Positions 8,497 to 17,180 are shown, numbered from the stretch's first letter. The stretch: DNA of 64,000 nucleotides from CAYFRC01 sp050946115 (GCA_050946115.1 JBMNUF010000007.1:1-64000); one strand, 5' to 3'. The notes: generated by a model from the sequence alone, not told the origin. Numbers and translations: made by a program.

Positions 8497-8526
8497 TTGA
8501 CAATGTGCGAAACATCGTTATATAAT
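8497..8526 (+). promoter_or_regulatory. Promoter of the licD operon
   Basis: TTGACA and TATAAT are separated by 18 bases, about 40 bases ahead of the licD start codon. Confidence 0.8.
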
Positions 8527-8566
8527 ATGCAAGAGATATGGATATGCGCAGGGAGAAGAAATTGTA

Positions 8567-9346
8567 ATGGAATGTACGATACAACAACTGCAAAATTGGG
8601 AGCTGGAGATGGTGGAATCCATCGCGCGCATCTGTGACGCGCACGGCATCCGCTACTTTCTCCATGCGGGGAGCGCGCTGGGCGCGGTGCGGCACGGGGG
8701 CCCCATCCCGTGGGACTACGATACGGACATCCTGATCCCCGAAAAGGACATAGGGCGATTCATCCTCGCCATGGAGGCGGAACTGCCCGAAAAGTTTTCC
8801 GTCGATACGCACCGGAAAAATCCGACGACGACCGCCATGTTTCCGCGCGTTGGCTTAAAAGGATATTCGACGGAGGTGCTGCACGTGGACTGCTTTCGCA
8901 TGATCGGGCTGCCCGAGGATCGCGAGGGGCAGCAAAAGCTCCTGAAGCGCGCAAGCCTCTTGCGCAAGTGCTATCGCGCAAAGGCACAGGGCTGGAACAA
9001 GGGCAACCTGAAGTCGAAGGTGCTGAAAGCCCTGCTGCTGCCCGTTTCGAGGGGCACGATCGCGCGCAGATTCGACAGACTGTGCAATGCCGTGCCGTTT
9101 GACGAGGCGAAATACGTCGGAAATCCGTTCGGCAAGTACGGCATGAAAAACGTGTTCAAAAAAGAGGTGTACGGGGAGGGCATCATGGTGCCCTACGGCG
9201 GCTTGCAGGTGCGCATCGCCAGGGAGACGGATTTTTATCTTAGGCAGTATTACGGCGACTATATGCGCCTGCCGGACGAAAAAACGCGCGCCGCCGACAT
9301 GGAAAGGACCTATATCGTGGAGGAGGTTTCGGAAAAACATGTATAA
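8567..9346 (+). CDS. LicD-family phosphotransferase, 259 aa
   Basis: LicD proteins transfer phosphorylcholine or related polyol phosphates to cell-surface glycans and teichoic acids; the fold is a nucleotidyltransferase. The core motif GSALGAVRHGG followed by IPWDYDTDI matches the family signature (usual form WDDDID), so the metal-binding acidic pair is present with Tyr between. AGGGAG precedes the ATG. The stop overlaps the next start by 8 bases. Linkage to a TagD-like CTP enzyme suggests a CDP-activated donor. The substrate cannot be read from sequence. Confidence 0.85.
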   Translation: MECTIQQLQNWELEMVESIARICDAHGIRYFLHAGSALGAVRHGGPIPWDYDTDILIPEKDIGRFILAMEAELPEKFSVDTHRKNPTTTAMFPRVGLKGYSTEVLHVDCFRMIGLPEDREGQQKLLKRASLLRKCYRAKAQGWNKGNLKSKVLKALLLPVSRGTIARRFDRLCNAVPFDEAKYVGNPFGKYGMKNVFKKEVYGEGIMVPYGGLQVRIARETDFYLRQYYGDYMRLPDEKTRAADMERTYIVEEVSEKHV

Positions 9347-9752
9347 CATCGGCTATACGACGGGCGTGTTCGACCTGTTTCACATCGGCCACTTGAACAT
9401 ACTGCGCCGCGCGAAGGAAAGGTGCAAATACCTGATCGTCGGCGTCTCGACGGATGAAACCGTGTTGGAGTACAAGCACCGCAAGCCCGTGATCCCGTTT
9501 TCCGAGCGCATCGAGATCGTCCGTGCGATTCGCTTTGTGGACGAGGTCGTGCCGCAGACGGACATGGACAAGCTGCGCGCGTGGAAAGACCTGCGCTTCG
9601 ACGTGCTGTTTCACGGGGACGACTGGAAAAACACCGCGCTGTACGATAAATACATCGCCGATTTCCAAAAAGTCGGCGTGGACGTCGTGTTTTTGCCGCA
9701 TACGCAGGGCACGTCCTCTACGGAAATAGCCGCGCGCCTGCACGGCAAATGA
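9339..9752 (+). CDS. TagD-like cytidylyltransferase, 137 aa
   Basis: This small nucleotidyltransferase probably makes a CDP-activated polyol or choline from CTP and the phosphate. It shows the HxGH motif (LFHIGHLNIL) and the C-terminal TSSTEI signature of glycerol-3-phosphate cytidylyltransferases, with normal length for TagD. The N-terminus GYTTGVFDLFH is typical. It overlaps licD by 8 bases, so the two are translationally coupled and likely share a surface-decoration pathway. Whether the substrate is glycerol-3-phosphate or another phosphate is not settled by motif. Confidence 0.88.
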   Translation: MYNIGYTTGVFDLFHIGHLNILRRAKERCKYLIVGVSTDETVLEYKHRKPVIPFSERIEIVRAIRFVDEVVPQTDMDKLRAWKDLRFDVLFHGDDWKNTALYDKYIADFQKVGVDVVFLPHTQGTSSTEIAARLHGK

Positions 9753-9755
9753 ACC

Positions 9756-10481
9756 ATGCGGCTGGATAAACTGCTGACCGAAACGGGCATGACGCGGACG
9801 GAGGCGAAAAAGGCGATTTCCGCGGGGCGCGTACTCTTTTGCGGCGAGCGCGCGCGGAATGCGGGGCTGCAGGTTGCGGAAGGGGACGAGGTGCTGCTCG
9901 ACGGCGCACCGGTGTGCCCGAGGGGCGATATCTACCTCATGCTCCACAAGCCCGAGGGCATTATCACCGCGACGGAGGATCCGCACCAAGAAACGGTGCT
10001 CTCGCTCGTTCCCGAAATGTACCGCGCGCGCGGTCTTGCGCCCGTGGGCAGGCTCGACAAGGATACGACGGGGCTCTTGCTTTTGACGACCGACGGGGCG
10101 CTCGCGCATTTTCTGATTTCGCCGAGGCGCGGCGTGGAAAAGGTCTACCGCGCGCACGTCGAAGGGGCGCTTGCCGAGGACGATATTATGCGCATGGCGC
10201 AGGGCATCCCGCTGAAGGATTTCACGGCGAAACCCGCGAAATTGCAGATTCTCGCCTCCGAAAAAAGCGAATCCGTCGCGCTGTTGACCGTGACGGAGGG
10301 CAAATACCACCAGGTGAAGCGCATGTTTTCGGCGCTCGGGCACCCCGTGACGAAGCTGCACAGGCAGCGCGTTGCGCATCTCGAGCTGAATGGCTTGCCC
10401 GTTGGGCAGATTCGCCCGCTGACGGAGGACGAGGTGCGGCAGCTGAAAATCCTCTGCAAAATGGAACGGGAGGAACCCTGA
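9756..10481 (+). CDS. RsuA/RluB-family pseudouridine synthase, 241 aa
   Basis: It isomerises a uridine in rRNA to pseudouridine. The N-terminal S4-like RNA-binding region (RLDKLLTETGMTRTEAKKAI) is followed by the catalytic motif GRLDKDTTGLLLLT with its essential Asp, and by the late K-Y-H-Q-V-K-R-M motif. Size matches RsuA, the small-subunit U516 enzyme, but RluB/E/F cannot be excluded. It starts three bases after the previous stop and ends one base before the next gene, so it is part of the licD operon. Confidence 0.93.
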   Translation: MRLDKLLTETGMTRTEAKKAISAGRVLFCGERARNAGLQVAEGDEVLLDGAPVCPRGDIYLMLHKPEGIITATEDPHQETVLSLVPEMYRARGLAPVGRLDKDTTGLLLLTTDGALAHFLISPRRGVEKVYRAHVEGALAEDDIMRMAQGIPLKDFTAKPAKLQILASEKSESVALLTVTEGKYHQVKRMFSALGHPVTKLHRQRVAHLELNGLPVGQIRPLTEDEVRQLKILCKMEREEP

Positions 10482-10482
10482 A

Positions 10483-11094
10483 ATGGCGGAGCATTATTAT
10501 TCCGAGGCGCCGTCCTCCGCGCACGCGCCGCGCGCGTTCGAGGTGCATTGCGCGGGATTGCGCCTTTCGTTTGAGACGGACGCGGGCGTGTTTTCAAAGG
10601 ACGCGCTCGATTTCGGCAGCCGCCTTCTGATAGAAACCGCGCCGCCCGTTTCGGGAAGGGCGCTCGACCTCGGCTGCGGCTGGGGCGCGATCGGCATATT
10701 CCTCGCCGCGAAAAACCCCGGCGCGCGGTTTACTTTGTCCGACATCAACGAGCGCGCGGTTTCCCTCGCGCGAAAGAACATCGCGCGAAACGGCATACAA
10801 AATGCCGTCGCGGTAGAGAGCGACGGATATGCGTCCCTCGACGGGCAATTCGACGCGATTTTTTCCAATCCCCCGATACGGGCGGGGAAGCAAACGATCT
10901 ATCGCCTGTTCGACGAGGGAAAGGAGCGCCTGCTTCCGGGCGGCGCGCTGTATCTCGTCATCCGAAAGCAGCAGGGCGCGGAAAGCGCGCTGCGGCACTT
11001 GGAGGAAGTATACGGTAACGCAGAAATCCTCGAAAAGGCAAAGGGGTTTTGGATCCTGTCCTGCAAAAAACGAGAGGAGAACATCGAACCATGA
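10483..11094 (+). CDS. RsmC-like class I SAM methyltransferase, 203 aa
   Basis: A single-domain methyltransferase like the C-terminal half of RsmC, which methylates N2 of a 16S rRNA guanine. SAM motif I is LDLGCGWGAIGI, the acidic motif is LSDINERA, and the catalytic NPP is in FSNPPIRAGK. The N-terminus (HYYSEAPSSAHAPR) is usual for the short Gram-positive form. It is tightly packed after the pseudouridine synthase, which fits a ribosome-modification pair, and its stop overlaps the next start (ATGA). Confidence 0.9.
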   Translation: MAEHYYSEAPSSAHAPRAFEVHCAGLRLSFETDAGVFSKDALDFGSRLLIETAPPVSGRALDLGCGWGAIGIFLAAKNPGARFTLSDINERAVSLARKNIARNGIQNAVAVESDGYASLDGQFDAIFSNPPIRAGKQTIYRLFDEGKERLLPGGALYLVIRKQQGAESALRHLEEVYGNAEILEKAKGFWILSCKKREENIEP

Positions 11095-12152
11095 ACCACA
11101 AAAGGCTTGCGCGCGTGGTCGAAGCCATGCGCAAGGAGGGGCTGAAGCAGATTCTCGTGTCGTCCACGGAATCCATGTATTACCTGACGGGGTTCTACGT
11201 CGCGCCCGACGAGCGGCTGTGGGCGCTGACCATAGACGACGACGGCAACTGCGCCCTGTTCGGAAACGTGCTGTTCGCGCTGGACAAGAGCCGCGTGGAC
11301 GTTCCGCTGTACGAGCACACCGATACGGACGATGCGGTAAAGGACATCGCTTCGCACGTACAGGGCGGCAGACTCGGCATCGACAAATTCTGGCACAGCA
11401 AGTTTTTGATCTCGCTCCTTGAAAAGCGCCCCGACGTCGTGCCGGTCTTGGGTTCCGCGCCCGTGGACGCGTGCCGCATGTGCAAGGACGCGGAGGAGAT
11501 GGAGGTCATGCGCAAATCCTCGCTCCTCAACGATGCGTGCACGAAAAAGGTCATCGAGTCGCTCGAAATCGGGCAGACGGAATACGCCATCGCGCGCAAA
11601 TACGCCGACTGCGCGGCGGAATACGGCTGCAACGCGGGCTTTTCGCTCGTCGCGTTTGGCGCGAACGCCGCAGACCCGCACCACGGCGCGGGAAGCGACG
11701 CGCTCAAAGCGGGCGACAGCATCGTGATCGACGTGGGGCTTGACTACAACCACATGCAAAGCGACATGACGCGCACGGTGTTCATGGGAAAGCCCACCGA
11801 TTTCCAACGGAAGATTCACGACATCGTGCTTCGGGCGAACCTCGCGGCAATCGCCGCCGTCCGCCCGGGCGTTCCGCTGAAGGCGATCGATTTTGCCGCG
11901 CGCAAGGTCATCGAGGACGCGGGCTACGGCAAGTACTTCATCCACCGCACGGGGCACGGCATCGGCCTGTCCGTGCACGAGCCGCCGGACGTGTCGTCCG
12001 CAAACGAAATGCTCGCAAAGCCCGGCATGGTCTTTTCTGTGGAGCCGGGAATCTACCTTCCGGGGGAGATAGGCGTCCGAATCGAAGACCTCGTATGCGT
12101 CACGGAAGACGGGCACGAAGTGCTCAACAAGCTCACAAAGGAAATCCCGTAA
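11091..12152 (+). CDS. M24-family Xaa-Pro aminopeptidase, 353 aa
   Basis: A dinuclear-metal peptidase that removes N-terminal residues preceding proline. The creatinase-like N-domain (1-~120) is followed by the pita-bread domain. Metal ligands are visible in VIDVGLDYNHMQSDMTRT (Asp, Asp), HRTGHGIGL (His), VFSVEPGIY (Glu) and IEDLV (Glu). I chose the ATG at 11091 over an in-frame TTG at 11049 because GAGAGGAG lies ~10 bases before it and the ATGA overlap with the upstream stop is normal here. Last gene of the licD operon. Confidence 0.92.
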   Translation: MNHKRLARVVEAMRKEGLKQILVSSTESMYYLTGFYVAPDERLWALTIDDDGNCALFGNVLFALDKSRVDVPLYEHTDTDDAVKDIASHVQGGRLGIDKFWHSKFLISLLEKRPDVVPVLGSAPVDACRMCKDAEEMEVMRKSSLLNDACTKKVIESLEIGQTEYAIARKYADCAAEYGCNAGFSLVAFGANAADPHHGAGSDALKAGDSIVIDVGLDYNHMQSDMTRTVFMGKPTDFQRKIHDIVLRANLAAIAAVRPGVPLKAIDFAARKVIEDAGYGKYFIHRTGHGIGLSVHEPPDVSSANEMLAKPGMVFSVEPGIYLPGEIGVRIEDLVCVTEDGHEVLNKLTKEIP

Positions 12153-12161
12153 GGGAAACGA

Positions 12162-12914
12162 TCACGCGAGCACGAGTTCCACGGGGCAGTGGTCCGAGCC
12201 GTAGATGTCCTGATGGATGTTCGCCTGCGCGATGCGGTGCTTGATTCGCTCGGAGACGATGAAATAGTCTATGCGCCACCCCGCGTTTCGCGAGCGGGCG
12301 TTTCCGATATAGCTCCACCACGTATATGCGCCGGTCGCATCCGGATACAGGTGGCGGAAGCTGTCCACAAAGCCGGACGCGAGAAGCTCCGTCATCTTTC
12401 CGCGCTCCTCGTCCGTAAAGCCGGCGTTCATGCGGTTGGTCTTCGGGTTTTTCAGGTCGATCTCCTGATGCGCTACGTTGAGATCGCCGCACAGGATCAC
12501 GGGCTTTTTCGCATCCAGTTCCTTCAGGAACGCGCGGAAATCGTCCTCCCAGCGACAGCGGTATTCGAGCCTGCGCAGCCCGTCCTGCGAGTTGGGCGTA
12601 TAGCAGTTGACGAGGAAGAAGTCCGGGTATTCCGCACGGATGACGCGGCCTTCCGTATCGTGCTCTTCGATGCCCATGTCGCGCACGACGGAAATCGGCT
12701 CCTGCCGCGTAAACACGGCGGTTCCCGAATAGCCCTTCTTCTGCGCGCTGTTCATGTACAGGGTATAGCCGTCGAGCGCGATGTCCGCCTGCCCCTCCTG
12801 CATTTTGGTCTCCTGCAGGCAGATCACGTCCGCATCCAAGGACAGGACGCTCTCTTGGAAGCCCTTCTGCATACAGGCGCGGATGCCGTTCACGTTCCAG
12901 GAAATCAGTTTCAT
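12162..12914 (-). CDS. xth: Exodeoxyribonuclease III (AP endonuclease), 250 aa
   Basis: This enzyme cuts at abasic sites and trims 3' ends in base-excision repair. Family motifs run in order: LISWNVNGIRA, LQETKMQEGQ, GYSGTAVFTR, VNCYTPNSQ, GDLNVAH and the final GSDHCPVEL. Length is right for ExoA/Xth. The start is the ATG with AAAGGAA seven bases upstream; a longer in-frame reading to 12974 lacks family similarity. It is convergent with the M24 peptidase and divergent from the next gene, with starts only 45 bp apart. Confidence 0.95.
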   Translation of the reverse strand: MKLISWNVNGIRACMQKGFQESVLSLDADVICLQETKMQEGQADIALDGYTLYMNSAQKKGYSGTAVFTRQEPISVVRDMGIEEHDTEGRVIRAEYPDFFLVNCYTPNSQDGLRRLEYRCRWEDDFRAFLKELDAKKPVILCGDLNVAHQEIDLKNPKTNRMNAGFTDEERGKMTELLASGFVDSFRHLYPDATGAYTWWSYIGNARSRNAGWRIDYFIVSERIKHRIAQANIHQDIYGSDHCPVELVLA

Positions 12915-12959
12915 ATCAAAATTCCTTTCATTCTGCGATGGTAAGGGGTGTTTTCTTCC

Positions 12960-13718
12960 ATGGATTTGCTTCAAAAATGCCGCCTCGCCGAGGATACGGC
13001 GCGCAAGGCCGGCGAAATGCTCTTAAAGCGCGAGGCGTTTGCCGTGCGCGCAAAGGCGCTGCACGATTTTGTGACGGAGATGGACGTGCGCAGCGAAAAC
13101 CTCATCCGGGAATCGCTCCTCTCCGCATGCCCCGAGGACGGCTTTTTCGGCGAAGAGGGCGGCGGTGATGAAGCGCGCGACGGCCGCTGGATCGTCGACC
13201 CGATCGACGGAACGACCAATTACATCCGCGACATCCCCGGCTACACCGTGTCCATAGCCTACGAAAAGGGCGGCGAATTGGTGCTCGGCGTCGTGTACTG
13301 CCCGCGGCTGGACGAAATGTATACCGCGATCAGGGGCATGGGCGCGTTCCGAAACGGCGAAAAGCTGAGCGTATCGTCCGTTTCCGCGCCCGAGGACGCG
13401 ATCGTCAACATCTCCTTCTGCCACAGGAACTACGATAACAACCGGCGCATGCTGGAAGTGATCGACAGGCTGCACCTCGTAAACGACATGCGCCGCACGG
13501 GTTCCGCAGCGTACGATTTGTGCTGCGTCGCCTGCGGGCGGAGCGATGCGTTTCTCGAACTCGGGCTGCATCTGTACGACATCGCGGCGGGCCTCGTCAT
13601 CGTGCGGGAGGCAGGCGGCGAGGTCGAACAGTGGCCGGGCAGCGCGCCCGTTGAAATCTCCTGCGACGTGTTCGCGCACAACAAAAAGGTGGACTCCTGG
13701 CTTCGGGAGCTGCTCTAA
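12960..13718 (+). CDS. Inositol-monophosphatase-family phosphatase, 252 aa
   Basis: A Mg-dependent phosphatase of the IMPase/FBPase fold. Motifs: DFVTEMDVRSE, EEG near residue 65, the metal site WIVDPIDGTTNYI, and the late LHLYDIAAGLVIVREAGG (usual form WDxAAG; here YDIAAG). The substrate may be inositol-1-phosphate, a nucleotide such as PAP, or a sugar phosphate. ATG at 12960 is preferred because AAGGGG lies 11 bases ahead; a GTG at 12948 overlaps that site. Its stop overlaps the stop of the convergent larA-like gene by 4 bases. Confidence 0.9.
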   Translation: MDLLQKCRLAEDTARKAGEMLLKREAFAVRAKALHDFVTEMDVRSENLIRESLLSACPEDGFFGEEGGGDEARDGRWIVDPIDGTTNYIRDIPGYTVSIAYEKGGELVLGVVYCPRLDEMYTAIRGMGAFRNGEKLSVSSVSAPEDAIVNISFCHRNYDNNRRMLEVIDRLHLVNDMRRTGSAAYDLCCVACGRSDAFLELGLHLYDIAAGLVIVREAGGEVEQWPGSAPVEISCDVFAHNKKVDSWLRELL

Positions 13719-14989
13719 AACCTGCTCTCGTCCGCCCACAGCCCCAGCGCGGGGTTCGGGATATAATACACTTCCTCCCCGTCGGGCAGCGTGTTGTATC
13801 CGTCCCTTAGCGTTTCGGGGTTGTATTTTTGTATCGCCTCTTCATAGGGGATATAGCCGAAGTGTACGCCCTGTACTTCTTCCCGAGTCAGGTGGCGCGT
13901 GCAGTAGGTGATGGAAAACCTGCCGTCGCTCGATGCGTGGATCAGGTGCGCCGCAGCGGAGAGATTCCCCCGTAAATCCTCGTTTTCGCGCGTCAGGCGC
14001 AGCACGTTCTCCCTGCCGCAATAGCCGTACTTGCGGATGAGGCGGTCGATCGCCGCGTCCTCGCCGAATTTGTCGACGCCCGGCGCGAGCACGATCAGTT
14101 CGCCGCCGTCTTCGATCGCCATGCGCGTGCGGTACACCGCCTTGTTGCCGATCCATGTGGACTTGAATTCCCTTTCGTCCAGCAGCGCGACGACCTTTTT
14201 GAACGGCTTTTTGACGAGGATCAGGTTCTTCTTTTGACTTAATGCCACCGCATGCTCGAACTTTTCGCGCTCCCGCCCGATGAAGAGCCCGTGCATGCGG
14301 ATAATGCCCTGCGGCGCGGTCGTCACCGTCAGGATGTAGCACAGCGGGATGTTTTGCAAGAAATGCTCCTCCGCGTAGTCGAACACGTCGCGCACGGGGG
14401 TGTGGTCCCGCCCCATGATGCGCTCCAGCCCGTAAAACGCGCCAAGCATGTGCGAGGAATTGATCATGTCCGCGCCGCCGCAGCCGACGAAGATGTTCTT
14501 GTTGCGGTTCGCCATGCCGGCGACCTCGTGCGGCACGACCTGCCCGACGGAGAGAATCAGATCGTAAGATGGGTCGAGCAGGCGCCGATTGACCTCCACG
14601 GAGATCGCTTCGTCCATCGTGCCCTCGGAGACCTCCCGCACGAACGAGGCGGGCACCTCGCCGATTTTTACCACGTCGCGCCGCCAGTCGTGCGCGATGA
14701 AGCGCTCGCGCGGGATGTCGGGGTACATCTCGGCGATCTCCGCGTCCGACATCGGCACGTGCGTGCCGAGCGCGGGCATGACATCCACCTCGCACTGTCC
14801 CTTCAGCCTTTCGTACAGAAACGATGTGATAGATCCCGCGCCCGAATGGTATCGCGTGAAATCGGGCGGCAGAAGCAGCACCTTTTTGAGGCGCGGCAAG
14901 TCGCCCTCGAGCGACTTGTCGAGTGCAAGCCGGATTTCGTCCATGGAAAGCCCCGTTTCGCCCTTGGCGATCGCGTAAGATGACAGCAT
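13715..14989 (-). CDS. larA: LarA-family (nickel-pincer) racemase, 424 aa
   Basis: LarA enzymes racemise lactate or other 2-hydroxy acids using the nickel-pincer nucleotide. Key residues are in place: His in LGTHVPMSD, the H-x3-G-x5-K pattern (HEVAGMANRNK) with the pincer lysine, and SSHMLG. The family is broad, so malate, phenyllactate or other racemases are possible. The start is placed at 14989 with GGGAGGG upstream; a longer reading to 15019 would begin at the transcription start. No larB, larC or larE cofactor genes are nearby. Confidence 0.85.
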   Translation of the reverse strand: MLSSYAIAKGETGLSMDEIRLALDKSLEGDLPRLKKVLLLPPDFTRYHSGAGSITSFLYERLKGQCEVDVMPALGTHVPMSDAEIAEMYPDIPRERFIAHDWRRDVVKIGEVPASFVREVSEGTMDEAISVEVNRRLLDPSYDLILSVGQVVPHEVAGMANRNKNIFVGCGGADMINSSHMLGAFYGLERIMGRDHTPVRDVFDYAEEHFLQNIPLCYILTVTTAPQGIIRMHGLFIGREREKFEHAVALSQKKNLILVKKPFKKVVALLDEREFKSTWIGNKAVYRTRMAIEDGGELIVLAPGVDKFGEDAAIDRLIRKYGYCGRENVLRLTRENEDLRGNLSAAAHLIHASSDGRFSITYCTRHLTREEVQGVHFGYIPYEEAIQKYNPETLRDGYNTLPDGEEVYYIPNPALGLWADESRF

Positions 14990-15025
14990 ATGGTTCCCTC
15001 CCGTCTGCCGTTTTTGCATATGGGT

Positions 15026-15054
15026 ATTATACCCCGCATCATGCGTTCCGTCAA
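15026..15054 (-). promoter_or_regulatory. Promoter of larA-like gene
   Basis: Minus-strand TTGACG, a 17-base spacer and TATAAT. It gives a ~30-base leader to the chosen start codon. The stretch between this promoter and 15326 (plus strand) holds no gene I can support, only a G8 run at 15239-15246. Confidence 0.8.
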
Positions 15055-15326
15055 CATTTACCGCATCGCGTTCTTCGCACGGTCAACGCATGCGCTAACG
15101 GCAATCGAAGGGACGCCCATTTGTTGATGTTGCATCGCCAAAAGGAGTTATCACCTCACGGGTCGAAATAGTAAGCGGAAGGGGTTACAGAGAATGAAAG
15201 AAGCTTTCGGGGAATAACGAATCCGCGTCGGCACGCAAGGGGGGGGAAGTACGATCGGGATTATCTGGGAACGGTCATCAAAACTTTAATTCTTGCGTGG
15301 GCCGTTGGGATGTCGCGCAGTCCGTA

Positions 15327-15355
15327 TTGACACCCGCGGCGGGGCGTGGTACAAT
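15327..15355 (+). promoter_or_regulatory. Promoter of pyk
   Basis: TTGACA, exactly 17 bases, TACAAT. Transcription should start near 15362, giving a leader of ~190 bases before pyk. Confidence 0.88.
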
Positions 15356-15362
15356 ATGCTCG

Positions 15363-15409
15363 GGCGTAAGCGGTGGAGTCTGTCATGAAACAATCGTTTC
15401 ATTTACGCC
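15363..15409 (+). promoter_or_regulatory. Nested stem-loop at the 5' end of the pyk leader
   Basis: GGCGTAA (15363-15369) pairs with TTACGCC (15403-15409), and inside it the perfect inverted repeat ATGAAAC-AATC-GTTTCAT (15385-15402) forms a second hairpin next to the outer stem. The structure starts at or next to the predicted first transcribed base. It could be an RNA control element or, at DNA level, an operator for a dimeric repressor. It matches no riboswitch class I know. Confidence 0.5.
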
Positions 15410-15507
15410 TTCGATCATGCTTTTGGGGTGATTGCGACAGGGTGTGCGTACCGACTTTCCTTATATGCGACACGGTTCCTCCGCCGCGTTCGGTTTTCAA
15501 TGGGTAG
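15385..15507 (+). CDS. Possible 40-codon leader peptide upstream of pyk
   Basis: An ATG with GGTGGAG six bases upstream opens a 40-codon frame ending in TAG inside the pyk leader. The predicted peptide is rich in Cys (four) with a Pro run near its end. Its start codon lies in the inner hairpin arm. I recognise no family, and chance is a real possibility in a 190-base leader. Confidence 0.22.
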   Translation: MKQSFHLRLRSCFWGDCDRVCVPTFLICDTVPPPRSVFNG

Positions 15508-15550
15508 GCTATGACGGTTCACTGTGTCAGGGACTGGGGGAGGGTTTTTC

Positions 15551-16966
15551 ATGAGAAAAACGAAAATCATCTGTACGTTGGGTCCGGCCTCGGCGAACGA
15601 GGAGGTCATTACGGCGCTGGTAAACGCCGGAATGAATGTCGTCCGATTGAATTTTTCGCACGGCACGTATGAAGATCACGCCGAGCGGATCGAGATGGTC
15701 AAAAATGTCCGCGACAGGCTGGGTGTGCCGATCGCGATCCTGCTCGACACCAAGGGCCCGGAATACCGAGTCGGGAAATTCGCGGGCGGGAAGGCCGAAC
15801 TCAAGGACGGCGACGTGTTTCTGTTCACGGCGGACGACATCCAGGGCGACGATCGCCGCGTATCCGTGAGCTACAAGAAGCTGGCCGAGGAGATGCAGCC
15901 GGGCGACCGCATTCTCGTGAACAACGGACTTCTGGTCTTTGAAGTGACGGGGGTTCACGGCGCGGATGTCGTGACGAAGGTGATTGCGGGCGGCGTGATT
16001 TCCGACAACAAGAGCATGAGCTTCCCCGGAAAGGTGCTCAAGCTTCCGTATCTGAGCGAGCAAGACAAAAAAGACTTGCTGTTTGGCATCGAGCACGGCA
16101 TCGATTACGTCGCGTGCTCCTTCGTATCCTGCGCACAGGATCTGATCGACCTGCGCGAATTCGTCGACGCGAACGGCGGAGAGGACCTTTTGCTGATTGC
16201 AAAGATCGAAAACCAAGCCGGCGTCGACAACATCGACGAGATTTGCGAAGCCAGCGACGGCATCATGATCGGCCGCGGAGATATGGGCGTGGAGATCCCG
16301 TTTGAAGAGCTGCCCGCGATTCAGAAGCACCTGATCATGCAGTGCAGGCGCCTCGGAAAGCGCGTCATCACGGCTACGGAGATGCTGGAATCGATGATCT
16401 CCAATCCGCGCCCGACGCGTGCGGAGATTTCCGACGTCGCAAACGCCGTGTACGACGGCACGAGCGCGGTCATGCTCTCGGGCGAGACCGCCGTCGGCAA
16501 GTACCCGGCGCTTACCGCGGCGACGATGGCAAAGATCGTCACGGAAACGGAGAAGAACATTCACTATCGAAAGCGCTTCTACGCCACCGATTTCAAGATC
16601 AAGAGCAACATCGATGCCGTCTCGCGCTCGGCATGTACGCTCGCCATGGACATCGACGCGAAGGCGATCTCCGTCTGCTCCATGTCCGGGACGACGGCGC
16701 GCCTGGTTTCGCGCTTCCGCCCGCCCATCGACATCGTCGGCATCTGCACGGATGAGAGAGTCTATCGGCAGCTCGCGCTTGCCTGGGGCGTGATTCCGGT
16801 CATGTCCGAGAAAATGCCTTCGATAGAGGTTTTGTTCTACAATGCGATGAGGCTCACAAAGAGACTGCTTTCGCTCCAAAAGGGCGACAACATCATCGTC
16901 ACCGGCGGGCAGATGACGGGCGCGCCCGGCCACACGAACACGATCCGCATCGAAACCATCGATTAA
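15551..16966 (+). CDS. pyk: Pyruvate kinase, 471 aa
   Basis: It makes pyruvate and ATP from phosphoenolpyruvate and ADP in glycolysis. Motifs: KIICTLGPAS, LNFSHGTYEDH, ILLDTKGPE, the active-site Lys in LIAKIENQAG, GIMIGRGDMGVEIP and the signature ATEMLESMI. The length corresponds to the short form without the extra C-terminal PEP-utiliser domain of Bacillus enzymes. The start is the ATG after GGGGGAGGG. It stands alone between its own promoter with a long leader and a strong terminator. Confidence 0.97.
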   Translation: MRKTKIICTLGPASANEEVITALVNAGMNVVRLNFSHGTYEDHAERIEMVKNVRDRLGVPIAILLDTKGPEYRVGKFAGGKAELKDGDVFLFTADDIQGDDRRVSVSYKKLAEEMQPGDRILVNNGLLVFEVTGVHGADVVTKVIAGGVISDNKSMSFPGKVLKLPYLSEQDKKDLLFGIEHGIDYVACSFVSCAQDLIDLREFVDANGGEDLLLIAKIENQAGVDNIDEICEASDGIMIGRGDMGVEIPFEELPAIQKHLIMQCRRLGKRVITATEMLESMISNPRPTRAEISDVANAVYDGTSAVMLSGETAVGKYPALTAATMAKIVTETEKNIHYRKRFYATDFKIKSNIDAVSRSACTLAMDIDAKAISVCSMSGTTARLVSRFRPPIDIVGICTDERVYRQLALAWGVIPVMSEKMPSIEVLFYNAMRLTKRLLSLQKGDNIIVTGGQMTGAPGHTNTIRIETID

Positions 16967-16979
16967 CCGCATCCCAACC

Positions 16980-17022
16980 GGCCCGGAAACGGCTTTCCCG
17001 CCGCGCCCGGGTCGCTTTTTTT
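16980..17022 (+). terminator. Terminator of pyk
   Basis: GGCCCGG (16980-16986) pairs with CCGGGTC (17007-17013, one G-U), followed by GC and seven T. Confidence 0.75.
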
Positions 17023-17077
17023 GCGGGATGAAGGGGAGCGCCGCACTGATTCCCCGTGTTATTCCTTGGTAAACCGT

Positions 17078-17106
17078 TTGACTTGTCGACGGTTTTGTTC
17101 TATAAT
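17078..17106 (+). promoter_or_regulatory. Promoter of secD-secF
   Basis: TTGACT, 17 bases, TATAAT; a second -10-like TACAAT lies 15 bases on. Confidence 0.82.
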
Positions 17107-17180
17107 ATTATATTGTACAATACTTGTTGCGCGTATGCCCCGAGGGTATCTCGGGCGGGCGCTGGGAGGACATGGGACAG

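Noticed and set aside
15194..15217. Seven-codon frame with a GGAAGGGG site ahead
   Set aside because: It lies upstream of the pyk promoter with no promoter of its own, and seven codons are easily found by chance.
15239..15246. Run of eight G as a phase-variation tract
   Set aside because: It is not in any gene or between promoter elements.
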